Positions 26,091 to 36,754 of a stretch of 64,000 nt of DNA are shown piece after piece. Each line of letters starts with the position of its first letter. Within the stretch, counting starts at the first letter, position 1. The position numbers were made by a program, and so were the translations under genes. Below the pieces are notes generated by a model. It saw only the letters and a list, made by a program, of their open reading frames with translations. It had not been told where the DNA came from and searched no databases. Location: positions 654,092 through 718,091 of the forward strand of contig NW_003314355.1 in assembly GCF_000143415.4 (NCBI RefSeq), written 5' to 3'. The DNA is from Selaginella moellendorffii. Lineage: Eukaryota; Streptophyta; Lycopodiopsida; Selaginellales; Selaginellaceae.

Positions 26091-27238
26091 TGTAAGGAAC
26101 CAACTCGCCGAGGTGTCGTAGGCTAAGGGAACCCCGAAAGCATGACCAAAATGACAAAGAGTTCATCGGATGGGACCAAGTCAAAGATCGAGTCCAAGAC
26201 CGACTCTAGGACCGAGTTCGAGATCGAGTCCGGAATCGAGTCCGAGACCGACTCGGGGACCGAGTTCGAGTCCGAGTTCGAGACCGAGTTCGAGACGGAG
26301 TCCGAGATCCGAAATCGGGTCCGAGACCGAGTCCGAAGTCGAGTCCGAGGTCGGGCCCGAGATCGGGTCCGAGATCGAGTCCGCGATCGAGTCCGAGACC
26401 GAATCCGAAGTCGGATCCGAAATCGGATCCGAGATCGAGCCAGAGACTAAGTCCAAATACTAATACGGGTCAAGGGGTGAAAGCCCAAAGCGTGCGTCCC
26501 CCAGGGGGGGGGGGCTGCAGGGGGTTCCAAAAGTATAGTAGGGATAGTGAGGTCCAGGAACCAGTTTTGAAGGGACTCTCCAGTTGGGCTTCCAAACCGA
26601 CTTGAGGTTGGGACTGGGACTAAGGGGCCTTGGGTGGGAGTGAGCATGGACTTGGCTGGTGCCGGAGGGGCCATCCAAGGAAGTGCTCAAGAGCAGCTCC
26701 CACTCCCGAAAGGGAAACCGATTGCGGTGCTCCCGGCTCATGTGGAGTGGTGCCCCACTTGAGTACCATGCGGCTCATTGGTCCTCGCCCTTCCAAGGGG
26801 CTTGGGCCTTCCTTCGGGATGGAAGTGGGGGGCGAGAGGTACCCATACCGGGCCGTTAGGCCACGGTGTTTCGCCCCGGCGTCCCGAAGCAAGTGTTGCA
26901 CTCAAGACTTGGGATTTAGAGGGTCCCATGATCAAGTCTTGTGGTACCAAGGGATGTTAGGAACCTGGAAGCTTGGTGTGCTTGGCTGCTTGTGCTTGCG
27001 GGGAGTGTAGCCGAACCTTAAGTCCAGTCTAACCCGGGGAGGGGGATTGGGAGTGATTTGGGAATCCGTGGAAGGATGGCTAACACTCCGTTGCTCGTGC
27101 AGTGAGTAGCTGAAACCAAGTAGGAGCTGGTACCATAGGCGAGAACCTTGGCAAGGGAACTTAGCAAAAGCCAAGGCAGTGTTGGACGGATAGACGAGGT
27201 AAGCTGGCAAATTGGAAAGGAAAAAATTGTGGCTTACA
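26091..27238 (+). repeat. 5' LTR of the chromovirus
   Basis: TG...CA boundaries, 1,148 bp. It includes a low-complexity block of short GAGTCC/GAGATCG/GAGTTCG units (about 26175-26455) that is open in several frames on both strands. An 11-base G run follows at about 26504. The element transcript is expected to start inside this LTR, but no convincing TATA box was located. Confidence 0.93.
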
Positions 27239-27241
27239 ATT

Positions 27242-27254
27242 TGGTATCGGAGCC
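27242..27254 (+). promoter_or_regulatory. Primer binding site (initiator tRNA-Met type)
   Basis: TGGTATCGGAGCC begins three bases after the 5' LTR end. The usual plant initiator-Met primer site is TGGTATCAGAGCC, so this differs at one position. The same variant follows an LTR-like end at 56668-56679. Confidence 0.85.
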
Positions 27255-27297
27255 TTTTCCTCAGTTCTAGCGAAGGATAGAGGCGGATTGCTGGGAG

Positions 27298-30200
27298 ATG
27301 GCAAGGGCAGGGCGTAAGCGAACCCAGGCGGAGACGGAACCTCCGCCAGAGCTGGAGCCTCCGGTCGAACAAGAGGCTATGGATGAGGAATCCTTGCATG
27401 AGGAGGACTCCAGTGAGGAAACCTCCAAACAGGAGTCCGGTGGCGAGGTTCGGTCGTCCAAGGCTCGATTGGACGTGCTAGAAGGACAGTTGGCACAGAC
27501 CAATGCCCTGCTGGAAACTCTCGTACGCAAGCTAAAGCGTGACGAGAGGCGGAAGAAAAAGAAAAAGACTGCGGATGCTGGCAGCGCAGAAGGTGCGGAT
27601 CTTTCGGCCGGGACTGAGGCAAAACCAGACAAGGTCGAACAGACCGAAGTGGAATCAGTCCCTCAGGCAGTTCCCAAGTACAAACCAAAGCCCCCACCGG
27701 TCTTCAAGGGAGTGAATGACTATAAGGTGGTGGAGGATTGGTTTTACGATATGGAGGACTACTTCCGAGCGTTGCGGTTACCAAGCTCGGAGAAGGTCCC
27801 ATGTGCAAAACCATACTTGGCAGATAATGCCAAGTCTTGGTGGAGAACAACGGAGGCCAACGAAGGACCGGTGGTCACTTGGGACATGATGAAGGCGAGG
27901 ATCCGCGCAACATATGTTCCTCCGAATGCCACTCTGCATCTGAGGGATGAACTGAGTAGGCTGAAACAGACAGGAACCATCCAGGAATATGTGAATGGGT
28001 TCATGGCAAAGAGGATACTTGTCACGGACATGGGGGATATGGATGCGTTCCATGCCTTCATATCAGGTTTGCAAACCTGGGCTCGCGGCGAGGTGATGAG
28101 GTGGAACCCGACCAACTACAAGGAAGCGTTGGATGCGGCCATCAAGGTGCATTTCAACGATAACCTGCGAAAGGGGAACACGATGGGGTCGGGATCCACA
28201 TTTAGCAAAGGGGCCAAACCAAGGGGAACGTATAGCAAGGGGAAATTCAAAAGGAGTTTCTCTAAGAATGAGTCCTCGGGGTTCCGGAAAGGCAAATCCG
28301 GTGGCCAGCGAGCGAGTACGTGGGGGAGTCAAGCGAAAAAGGACAAACCCACGGATAAGAAGGTCAAGTCGTATAGCAGCGTGGGAAACAACGTATGCTA
28401 CAACTGCGGCGAAGCGGGACACTTCTCGAGGGAATGTCCCTACCCGAAGAAGGCCAGAGCCAATATGGCCATCAAGTCGGGTGAAGTCCAAACTGAGGTA
28501 TGTGATCCAGTCCCTAACTCAAAGTTACTCATTACACGAGCAACTTTGGTAGAGAGTCGTTCGCGACATCTACTAGCCCTCCGAGGGAAGCTCGGAGGTA
28601 GCTTTGTTAAGATCCTTATTGACACGGGTGCTTCGGATAATTTTGTGGCTGCAGACATAGTCCGGCAAGCCGGACTAACGGTGCAGCGGCTAGGCGAACC
28701 AAGGACTATAGAGTTTGTTCAGGGTAGCCAAAGCACCGATGAGGTACTTCGACAAGCGAGAGTCGAAGTGGGGACATGGAAAGTGGACATGGATTTCACC
28801 GTCTTGGATATGGCGGGATTTGACGTGATCTTCGGAATGGATTGGTTTAATCGGTTCGTGGTAGCCCTGCATGGACAAGGTAGGAACCTTGTGGTATTGG
28901 CGAATGCCCAAGGAAGAAGATCTAGGGTGGAGGCCCAGGATCTAAAGGTAGGGCAAAGCAAGGCCAAAGAGTCATGCTTGAACCTGGTGTCCACGAGAGG
29001 ACAACTCACTAAAGGAACTAAGGCAGCCTTTTTGTGCTTACTCTCGGTGAAGAGTGACAAAAAGACAAGAACGGAAGAAGTGCCTTTAGTGATCCAGCGA
29101 GTGTTGGACCAATTCCAGGATACCATGCCGGAGGAGCTACCGGCGGGGTTGCCCCCCGCACGACCGATAGAACATAAGATTGAGCTTGTCGAGGGCGCTG
29201 AGGCGGTGGTTCGTCCCCCCTATCGTTTGAACGAAAAAGAACTCAAGGAGCTCAAGTGCCAACTAGAGGAGTTGGTGGGCAAAGGGTATGTTAGGTTGAG
29301 CAAGTCGCCGTATGGGGCGCCGGTATTATTTGTGAAAAAGAAAGATGGATCTATGCGCATGTGCATAGATTACCGGTTGCTCAACAAGTATACCAAGAAG
29401 AACAAGTACCCGTTGCCAAGGATTGAGGACCTGTTCGATAGGTTGGGAAAGGCAAAATACTTCTCGAGGATTGACCTAAGGTCAGGATACTACCAGATCA
29501 GGGTAGCCGAGGAAGACGTTGAGAAGACAACCTGTCGAACGAGGTATGGGAGCTTTGAGTTTTTGGTGATGCCCTTTGGGCTGTGCAATGCGCCGGCAAC
29601 GTTTTCGGCGTTGATGAACCACGTCTTTGTACCCTATCTGGATCACTTTGTGGTCGTCTATATTGACGACATCCTGATCTATAGCGAGACGCTAGAGGAG
29701 CATGCCGAACACTTGGCGAAGGTGTTTGAGAAACTAAGGGAACATAAACTGTATGCTAAAGAGAGCAAATGTGACTTTGCTCAGCAAGAGGTAAAGTTTC
29801 TCGGGCATGTGGTGGGCCAGGACGGGCTCAAGGTGGACCCGGAGAAGGTCCAAGCGATCCAGGAATGGGAGCGACCATCGAATGTACATGAGTTGAGGGC
29901 GTTCTTGGGGCTATGCAACTACTATCGAAAGTTTATCAGACACTATTCGAGAGTAGCCCTACCCTTAACGGATCAAACGGGAAAAGGGAAGATGGTATGG
30001 ACAGCGGAATGCGAGGCGGCATTCGTCCACCTCAAAGGGAAGTTGAGGAAGGCTTCGGTGTTGGCATTACCGGACTTTAGTAAGGACTTTGAGGTAGACA
30101 CGGATGCTTCGGACTTTGCGTTAGGCGCAGTTTTGAAGCAAGACAACCATCCAGTAGCGTTCTTCTCGAAGAAGCTGGACAAGGCTCAACGGAAGTGGCT

Positions 30201-32070
30201 TGCCCACGAGAAGGAATTGTTTGCGGTGGTCAAGGCGCTCAAGGAGTGGCGACACTACCTTGGGAGACACTTCAAGGTTTACACGGACAATGTGGCAACG
30301 AAACACTTCTTGTCACAACCCGACCTGAGAGGGAAACAAGGTCGGTGGGCCAATGCCTTGGCCGAGTTTGATTGCGAGATTCTGTACAAGCCTGGGAAGA
30401 GCAACATCGTGGCAGATGCGCTAAGTCGAAAAGCGAGCTTGAGGTTGGCGATCTCCAGCGCAACAGCAACCTTCTGGGACGATGTGCGGACAGCATATGA
30501 GAACGATGGTCTAGCACAAGAAGTGTTGTTGAGGAATCTAGAGGCACGGGAAGCTCACCAGAGAGGTGAGCCGCCAACGGAAGAGAAAACGGGCTATGCG
30601 GAACGCAATGGACTCATTTATTACAAGCAAACGAGGGTGTATGTTCCAGAAGGTGGACTAAGGAAGGTAGCCTTAGAAGAGTGTCATGACGGACCTCTTG
30701 CGGGACACGGCGGAGTGCCCAGGACGATGGGCTTACTCAAGAGGAAGTACCATTGGCCAGATATGGCTAAGGACGTCCAAGACTATGTAAAGACATGTCC
30801 AACATGTCAGCAGGTCAAAGCCGTGACTAAGGCTAGTGGGGGCTTGTTGCAAAGCATCCCCATTCCAGATCGTCCGTGGAAATGTCTCACGATGGACTTC
30901 ATCACGGGACTACCCCCAAGCGAGGGGTTCGATGCGATATTCGTGGTGGTGGACCGATTTTCGAAGATGGCACATTTCATACCCACCACAACGGAGGTGG
31001 ATGCGGAAGGTGTGGCGAAACTGTTCTTCGAACAAGTGGTTCGAGTGCGGGGAAGGCCAGAGGAGATTATCTCAGACCGAGATAAGATCTTCACTAGTAG
31101 GTTCTGGAGGACCCTCCTGGAACAGTATCGCACCAAGTTGAAATTCAGCACAGCCTATCACCCACAGACAGGTATGGGGTATTAAGTCAAGTTTGGTGGT
31201 CCTAACACTTCTTGACAGACGGACAAACGGAAAGGGTGAATAGGCAGCTGGAGGATTATTTGCGATGCTATGTCTCGGGAGACCAGACCGATTGGGTAAG
31301 TCATTTGGGACTTGCGGAAATGTGTTATAACAACTCACCACATTCGAGTATCGGGGTGAGTCCATGGGAAGTCATCAATGGGCGAGCTATTGAAGGTCCT
31401 GTGGAACTCGGCGTGGCCGAGTATCATGGAGAGTTACCCGCAGTGGAGGCATTCACGGCGGAAAGACTCAACATTTGGAATCTAGTGAGGGATTCCTTGG
31501 AACGGGCTCAACAAAGGCAAACCAAGTACGCGAACCTAAAGCGCCGGGACGTAGAGTTCCAAGCTGGGGAGAAGGTGTGGCTGAACACCAAGAACCTTAG
31601 GCTACCAAGTGGGATCAGCCGAAAGTTGACCCAAAGGTAAAAATGCATGTATTCCTGTAAATGAATTGATCTTGAGTTCTTTAAGCAGGTTCGCGGGGCC
31701 TTACGAGATTGAGGCACGAATCGGTAAAGTGGCTTACCGACTCCGACTTCCTCGAGAGATGGGGAAGATGCACCCAGTGTTCCATGTGAACTTACTCAAG
31801 CCGTACTTTGAGGATCCGCTTCGCAAAGACCAAGTAAGACCTTTACCTGAGGTTATCCAAGGGGAAGAGGAATACGAAGTCGAGGCCATCCTCAATGCGC
31901 GCAAGAGCAAGCGACAAGGACGCGAGGTGAGAGAGTTCCATGTGAAGTGGAAAGGATTTCCACACTGCGAAGCAACATGGGAACCGGAGGAGAACCTAGC
32001 GAACGCGCGAGATCTAGTGGAGGAATTTCTGCAAGGCAGAACTCTATGTACTTATGCAAAGTTCAATTAA
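27298..32070 (+). CDS. Gag-Pol polyprotein with chromodomain, interrupted by two short introns
   Basis: The unspliced frame from 27298 runs 1,295 codons. Gag lies around residues 135-285 ([14 protein letters not shown]). A zinc knuckle [14 protein letters not shown] is near 367 and protease [10 protein letters not shown] near 442. RT follows, with YIDDILIY near 788, then RNase H ([13 protein letters not shown] near 934, VADALSR). The integrase HHCC finger spans about 1129-1170, and the catalytic Asp residues are near 1200 (MDFITGLP) and 1260 (SDRDKIF). The frame stops at 31183-31185 inside a 47-nt GT-AG intron (31172-31218). The next segment carries the catalytic Glu (QTERVN) and runs to a stop inside a second, 52-nt intron (31637-31688). 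The last segment has [20 protein letters not shown] and a chromodomain ([21 protein letters not shown]). The polyprotein supplies all functions for copying and integrating the element. Confidence 0.9.
31172..31218 (+). other. Intron 1 in chromovirus integrase
   Basis: It starts GTATGG, ends TTGACAG and contains CCTAACACTT, a good branch-point sequence 20 bases before the acceptor. The 47-nt length is not a multiple of three and an in-frame TAA lies 11 bases in. Removing it restores the conserved [12 protein letters not shown] block of integrase without gain or loss of a residue. The size fits host introns in this window. Confidence 0.8.
31637..31688 (+). other. Intron 2 in chromovirus integrase C-terminal region
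   Basis: It starts GTAAAAATGC and ends CTTTAAGCAG, 52 nt. The first in-frame codon across the junction is a TAA stop if unspliced. Splicing joins KLTQR to FAGPYEI, the conserved block usually seen as K-L-x-x-R-F-x-G-P-(F/Y)-x-I in gypsy integrases. Confidence 0.8.
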
Positions 32071-32079
32071 AAATATATC

Positions 32080-32476
32080 AATTTGCAAAGTTGAGCAAGT
32101 GGCATATGTTGGGACCCGAAGGCGCGCCAAAGGTGAGCTAATTAGCATGGGTTAGCTAGGTTGACCAGGCGTAGGGAGCTACGCCCGACTCCCTGCGGGG
32201 ATGTCGAAACCGTAGACGTATTCTACGGAGGTTGGGTTCGAGTCCCAACCCCCTAGTAAAGCAAGGCTGGGTTCAAGTCCCGACCCCATACTAGGGCGTG
32301 GTGAGGGGTGGAGTATAGGGACACCTATATTCCGTTGTCATGAGCTCTTGGCCGGGGAGGCTAACTTAGGCACACCGCTAAGTGGGGGGATGCCCCCGGA
32401 GACATGGTCAACAAGTCGTAGGATAAAAAAGAGACGTTCGATGTGGGCATCGAACTTCTTCTATGGGTGGTGGAGT
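32080..32476 (+). other. Structured non-coding segment of the chromovirus between pol and the 3' LTR
   Basis: No open frame is evident. The stretch contains a perfect 7-bp hairpin GGCGTAG-GGAG-CTACGCC (about 32168-32185) and a 7-bp stem CCGTAGA/TCTACGG (about 32211-32229). A tRNA T-arm look-alike, TTGGG-TTCGAGT-CCCAA (about 32233-32249), is followed by a weaker second copy (CTGGG-TTCAAGT-CCCGA). The segment ends in purine-rich GGGTGGTGGAG (32465-32475), the likely polypurine primer for plus-strand synthesis. A complete tRNA fold was not found. Confidence 0.5.
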
Positions 32477-33624
32477 TGTAAGGAACCAACTCGCCGAGGT
32501 GTCGTAGGCTAAGGGAACCCCGAAAGCATGACCAAAATGACAAAGAGTTCATCGGATGGGACCAAGTCAAAGATCGAGTCCAAGACCGACTCTAGGACCG
32601 AGTTCGAGATCGAGTCCGGAATCGAGTCCGAGACCGACTCGGGGACCGAGTTCGAGTCCGAGTTCGAGACCGAGTTCAAGACGGAGTCCGAGATCCGAAA
32701 TCGGGTCCGAGACCGAGTCCGAAGTCGAGTCCGAGGTCGGGCCCGAGATCGGGTCCGAGATCGAGTCCGCGATCGAGTCCGAGACCGAATCCGAAGTCGG
32801 ATCCGAAATCGGATCCGAGATCGAGCCAGAGACTAAGTCCAAATACTAATACGGGTCAAGGGGTGAAAGCCCAAAGCGTGCGTCCCCCAGGGGGGGGGGG
32901 CTGCAGGGGGTTCCAAAAGTATAGTAGGGATAGTGAGGTCCAGGAACCAGTTTTGAAGGGACTCTCCAGTTGGGCTTCCAAACCGACTTGAGGTTGGGAC
33001 TGGGACTAAGGGGCCTTGGGTGGGAGTGAGCATGGACTTGGCTGGTGCCGGAGGGGCCATCCAAGGAAGTGCTCAAGAGCAGCTCCCACTCCCGAAAGGG
33101 AAACCGATTGCGGTGCTCCCGGCTCATGTGGAGTGGTGCCCCACTTGAGTACCATGCGGCTCATTGGTCCTCGCCCTTCCAAGGGGCTTGGGCCTTCCTT
33201 CGGGATGGAAGTGGGGGGCGAGAGGTACCCATACCGGGCCGTTAGGCCACGGTGTTTCGCCCCGGCGTCCCGAAGCAAGTGTTGCACTCAAGACTTGGGA
33301 TTTAGAGGGTCCCATGATCAAGTCTTGTGGTACCAAGGGATGTTAGGAACCTGGAAGCTTGGTGTGCTTGGCTGCTTGTGCTTGCGGGGAGTGTAGCCGA
33401 ACCTTAAGTCCAGTCTAACCCGGGGAGGGGGATTGGGAGTGATTTGGGAATCCGTGGAAGGATGGCTAACACTCCGTTGCTCGTGCAGTGAGTAGCTGAA
33501 ACCAAGTAGGAGCTGGTACCATAGGCGAGAACCTTGGCAAGGGAACTTAGCAAAAGCCAAGGCAGTGTTGGACGGATAGACGAGGTAAGCTGGCAAATTG
33601 GAAAGGAAAAAATTGTGGCTTACA
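32477..33624 (+). repeat. 3' LTR of the chromovirus
   Basis: A 1,148-bp copy of the 5' LTR, offset by exactly 6,386 bp throughout. The only difference noticed is A at 32677 instead of G. It is followed by the right copy of the target duplication ATCCG (33625-33629). Confidence 0.93.
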
Positions 33625-33629
33625 ATCCG

Positions 33630-35029
33630 AGTACGACACATAAACAAGATTAGGAATCTAAATTTGGACAAGGTCAGATGCCTTATATTGTTCACAAAAT
33701 TCCTATGGTGGAAATGTTGGAAATTCTTAGTAGTCAGGTGCAATGTAGTGAATACTGATCTGGCATTGATGTGGAAGGTCATGAGTTGGTGAGGTAGCCT
33801 AATGATGGCACTTCTTTGGGGGGATAAGGAGGAGTTTTAGGGAGGCTTGAGGGTGGATCTTGGAGGAGACAAGATTGTCCTCCTCACTTAGTTTTTTCAG
33901 CTCCTAGACTCCTCATAGGCTTTGTTGTAATATCCAGCACATTTTACTAGGGAATCCCATTTTTCATGGCATGATTGGTTCACCATTCCCCCCAAGAATG
34001 GGTGACCCGGGCGTTAGCCTAGCAAGTGCATCTGGTGGGGTGGGCGAGCCTGAACTGTCTTAATGGGCACATGGTCATCCTGTTCCAAGGTCATCCTGAG
34101 AACTGAGACTATTTGAAAGAGACATAGGCCCCAGATCTAAAAGCTTAATGTCTATGTAGCTCAGTTGGAGTTATGCTGCTTCATCTTCGATAGCTCTTTC
34201 ACCTATGCCAGGAAATCCCCAGTGCAGCCTAAAAACAAACAAACAATCAGCAATGAGTAATTAGAGAAGTCACCAGCTGTCAATATGCCCTTAGCTTGCA
34301 TGGCTGCAGCAAGCAACTTCATGTTCCTATACTTGTCAGGATCCATTCTAGCTGAGATAGCAATGGCATTGAGTTGTGGCTCTCTGAGATTCTTGAGTTC
34401 TGTGGGCGACAGTCACACTGCTGCAGCCGCTGCAGACACATCAGGCGATGGTCGAACTGGCAGACAGCTAGCAAGTGCTGATGGAGCTGGTGGAACTGGC
34501 AGACAGCCAGCAACTGTGGCATAGCATTCCTCCCTTTTGAGTGCAATGTCGCACAAGAGATTGAGTTCCTTGGTCGGCAGCAACGCATCCAGGGCATCAT
34601 CAAAGGACCTGATGTGCAGCGTATATGGCAGGACACCGAAGCATGCTCCACTACAATGCTGAGTAATACTGCCACCCTTGGGAGCTTCATCTTTGCTCGT
34701 CAGGCATATAAAGGCGAAGTGCAGCTTCCATTCCTTCAAGCCCGAGGGGATCCACTAGTTGATCATTTGGATGCTCATAAACCTGTCCGCAGAATGCAAG
34801 TGCTTGTCTAAGCTGGTGGTGACCTGCAGCGCCACCAAATGAAGCTGGCCAGCCATGTCCCTGTATACTACAGCCAGTCAATGTCTCCAAAGTTGAACTT
34901 GGTGGGGAAGAACACAATGCCGTAGCCATGAGTAGGCAGCTCCTTCAACAGGTTTGGAGCAGTCCTGAAGCATTCAGCTTTCAGTTTGGACAAATCCAAG
35001 TAAGGAGCAATCCTTATTCCCAGCCTGGA
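33630..35029. other. Intergenic stretch with possible SINE-like piece
   Basis: No convincing gene. Near 34150-34235 there is a tRNA A-box-like TAGCTCAGTTGG, a B-box-like TTCGATAGC about 20 bases further, and an A-rich run AAAAACAAACAAACAA. Minus-strand open frames around 34740-34410 show no recognised domain. Confidence 0.25.
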
Positions 35030-35405
35030 TACCATTGTTGGTCCCGACCGCGTTCGGCCGGAACCCCGACCACTACCAGACAGCTCCGTTTGGTGATTCT
35101 GTTCAGCGATTATAATGGTGATTGTGCTCGCAGGGGCTAGATTTCCGATGCTGCTGCAACTATCACCATCACCACTGCATCTCCACCACTTTGCTGTCCT
35201 CTTGCTGCTATGGAGCGATCTATAGCTCTACAGGGCGACACTCTCCAGTTGGTTGGCCTCCACTTTCGATTGAGTGTAGAGCAGCTCGCTAAGGCCTTGC
35301 AAATCACTCAGTCCGCGACACTTGAATTGTAATTTTTGCCCTAAAATTCCAGTGATTTCAGAGATTTGTTTCTAGCGATTCTAGCGATTCTAGCACAATT
35401 GAGCA

Positions 35406-36140
35406 ATGGTGCCTAATTGGGCATGGTCCTATGTTACCAAGTTCACTCCTTATGCTTCCGGCAAAAGAGTTGGGTGTTGGAAATGTAATTATTGTGGAAA
35501 AATGTATGGTGGTCCATCGAAACAAATCAAGGCGCATCTTGTTAAAATTTCTGGGCATGACATTGAAACATGTAGTGCTTCAAACATTCCTCTTCATGTT
35601 CAAAACCAAACTCGCCAAATGTTTATGGAACAAATCGCAAATGCCCCTTTATCTTTACCTTCTACAGCAAATCTACAGAGTGAGCATTTTGATGGGGCAT
35701 CTACTTCTGGAGCTGGTACACAAAGTGTTAGTCAATTTCAACTTATGAGTGTTTCTAAAGGCCATGAGGGATCATTTGTTAGTCAAAAGCAAATGCAAGA
35801 TGGCAACATTGGGGAAATGCTTGATGATGCAAGAAACATGAACTTAGATGATGCGATATCAAAGTTCATTTTCTTGAATGCCATACCATTTAATGTTGTG
35901 AAAAGCCCATATTTTCATGTGATGATCGCAACTACTTATAATGTTAGACCTAGTGCTGCATTGAGGATTTTTGGTTACAAGAAGTTTCATATCACTCAAC
36001 TCTGTCATCACTATACTCTAATCAAGGAGAAGCTAGCTATTGTGGACTATTGTGAAGTGGTGATGAAGGAACCAATTACCAATTGGGCAGAAATAAGCTG
36101 GATATGCAAGCAACTTTGCACGGACGTGGTATCTCCTTGA
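35406..36140 (+). pseudogene. hAT-like transposase N-terminal fragment with BED zinc finger (left arm)
   Basis: An open frame of 244 codons. Residues about 20-50 read WKCNYCGKMYGGPSKQIKAH, then LVKISGHDIETC, the spacing of a BED-type finger (CxxC ... H ... H/C) as in hAT transposases. It continues with NAIPFNVVKSPYF, a block that precedes the catalytic region in this class. The frame ends without any catalytic or dimerisation domain, so it is a fragment. The last part, beyond about 35990, lies in the loop of the inverted repeat. Confidence 0.6.
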
Positions 36141-36213
36141 TTAGAATATATTGACAAGTGAGCTGAGTAGTATGAAGCTTCTTGTAACCAAGAATCCTCG
36201 ATGCAGCACTAGG

Positions 36214-36754
36214 TCAGACATTACAAGTGGCTACGATCATCAAACGAAAATATGGGTTTTTCACAACATTAAATGGTATGGTATTCAATAAAATGAACTT
36301 TGATATCGCATCATCTAAGTTCATGTTTCTTGCATCATCAAGCATTTCCCCAATGTTGCCATCTTGCCTTTGCTTTTGACCAACAGATGATCCCTCATGG
36401 TTTATAGAAGCACTTAGGTTGAGATTGACTAGCACTTTGTGTACCAACTCCAGAAGCAGATGCCCCATCAAAATGCCTACTCTGTAGATTTGCTGTAGAA
36501 GGTAAAGATAAAGGGGCATTTATGATTTGTTCCACAAACATTTGGCAAGTTTGGTTTTGAACATGAAGAGGAACGTTTGAAGCACTACATGCTTTAATGT
36601 TATGCCCAGAAATTTTAGCAAGATGCACCTTAATTCGTTTCGACGGACCACCATATATTTTTTCACAATAATTACATTTCCAATGCCTAGCTCCTTTGCT
36701 AGAAGCATAAAGAGTGAGCTTGGTAACATGGGACCATGCCCAATCAGGTGCCAT
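36214..36754 (-). pseudogene. hAT-like BED-finger fragment (right arm, inverted copy)
   Basis: The mirror copy of the left arm: WKCNYCEKIYGGPSKRIKVH, then LAKISGHNIKACSASN, then a frameshift near 36400-36500. The reading continues in another frame (MLDDARNMNLDDAISKFILL). It is therefore broken relative to the left copy. It is tail to tail with it. Confidence 0.6.

Larger units (their letters stand above)
26091..33624 (+). mobile_element. Near-intact chromovirus (Ty3/gypsy LTR retrotransposon)
   Basis: A 7.5-kb element bounded by two 1,148-bp LTRs beginning TGTAAGGAACC and ending GGCTTACA. It is flanked by a perfect 5-bp duplication ATCCG (26086-26090 and 33625-33629). Internal parts in order: primer site, gag-protease-RT-RNase H-integrase with a C-terminal chromodomain, a structured 3' leader-like segment, and a purine-rich tract just before the 3' LTR. 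By eye the LTRs differ at one base (26291 G, 32677 A), so the insertion looks recent. Two short introns interrupt the integrase part. Another LTR of this family lies in reverse at the right window edge. Confidence 0.95.

Noticed and set aside
26142-26456. Overlapping open frames of about 90-100 codons on both strands, rich in Glu/Ser/Arg or Asp/Ser
   Set aside because: They arise from a short-unit repeat inside the LTR, are duplicated in both LTRs, and show no start context or domain.
26630-27010. 126-codon plus-strand open frame and several others in the LTR, repeated at 33016-33396 and in reverse near 63456
   Set aside because: Lies within the non-coding LTR; identical frames recur in every LTR copy and match no retroelement protein.
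32168-32260. A complete tRNA gene in the chromovirus 3' segment
   Set aside because: The T arm is good, but the anticodon arm and the acceptor cannot both be formed with normal spacing (about 84 nt with a 9-base loop).
33990-34020. GGGTGACCCGGG resembling part of 5S rRNA
   Set aside because: Only a dozen bases match; no flanking 5S sequence or internal control region.
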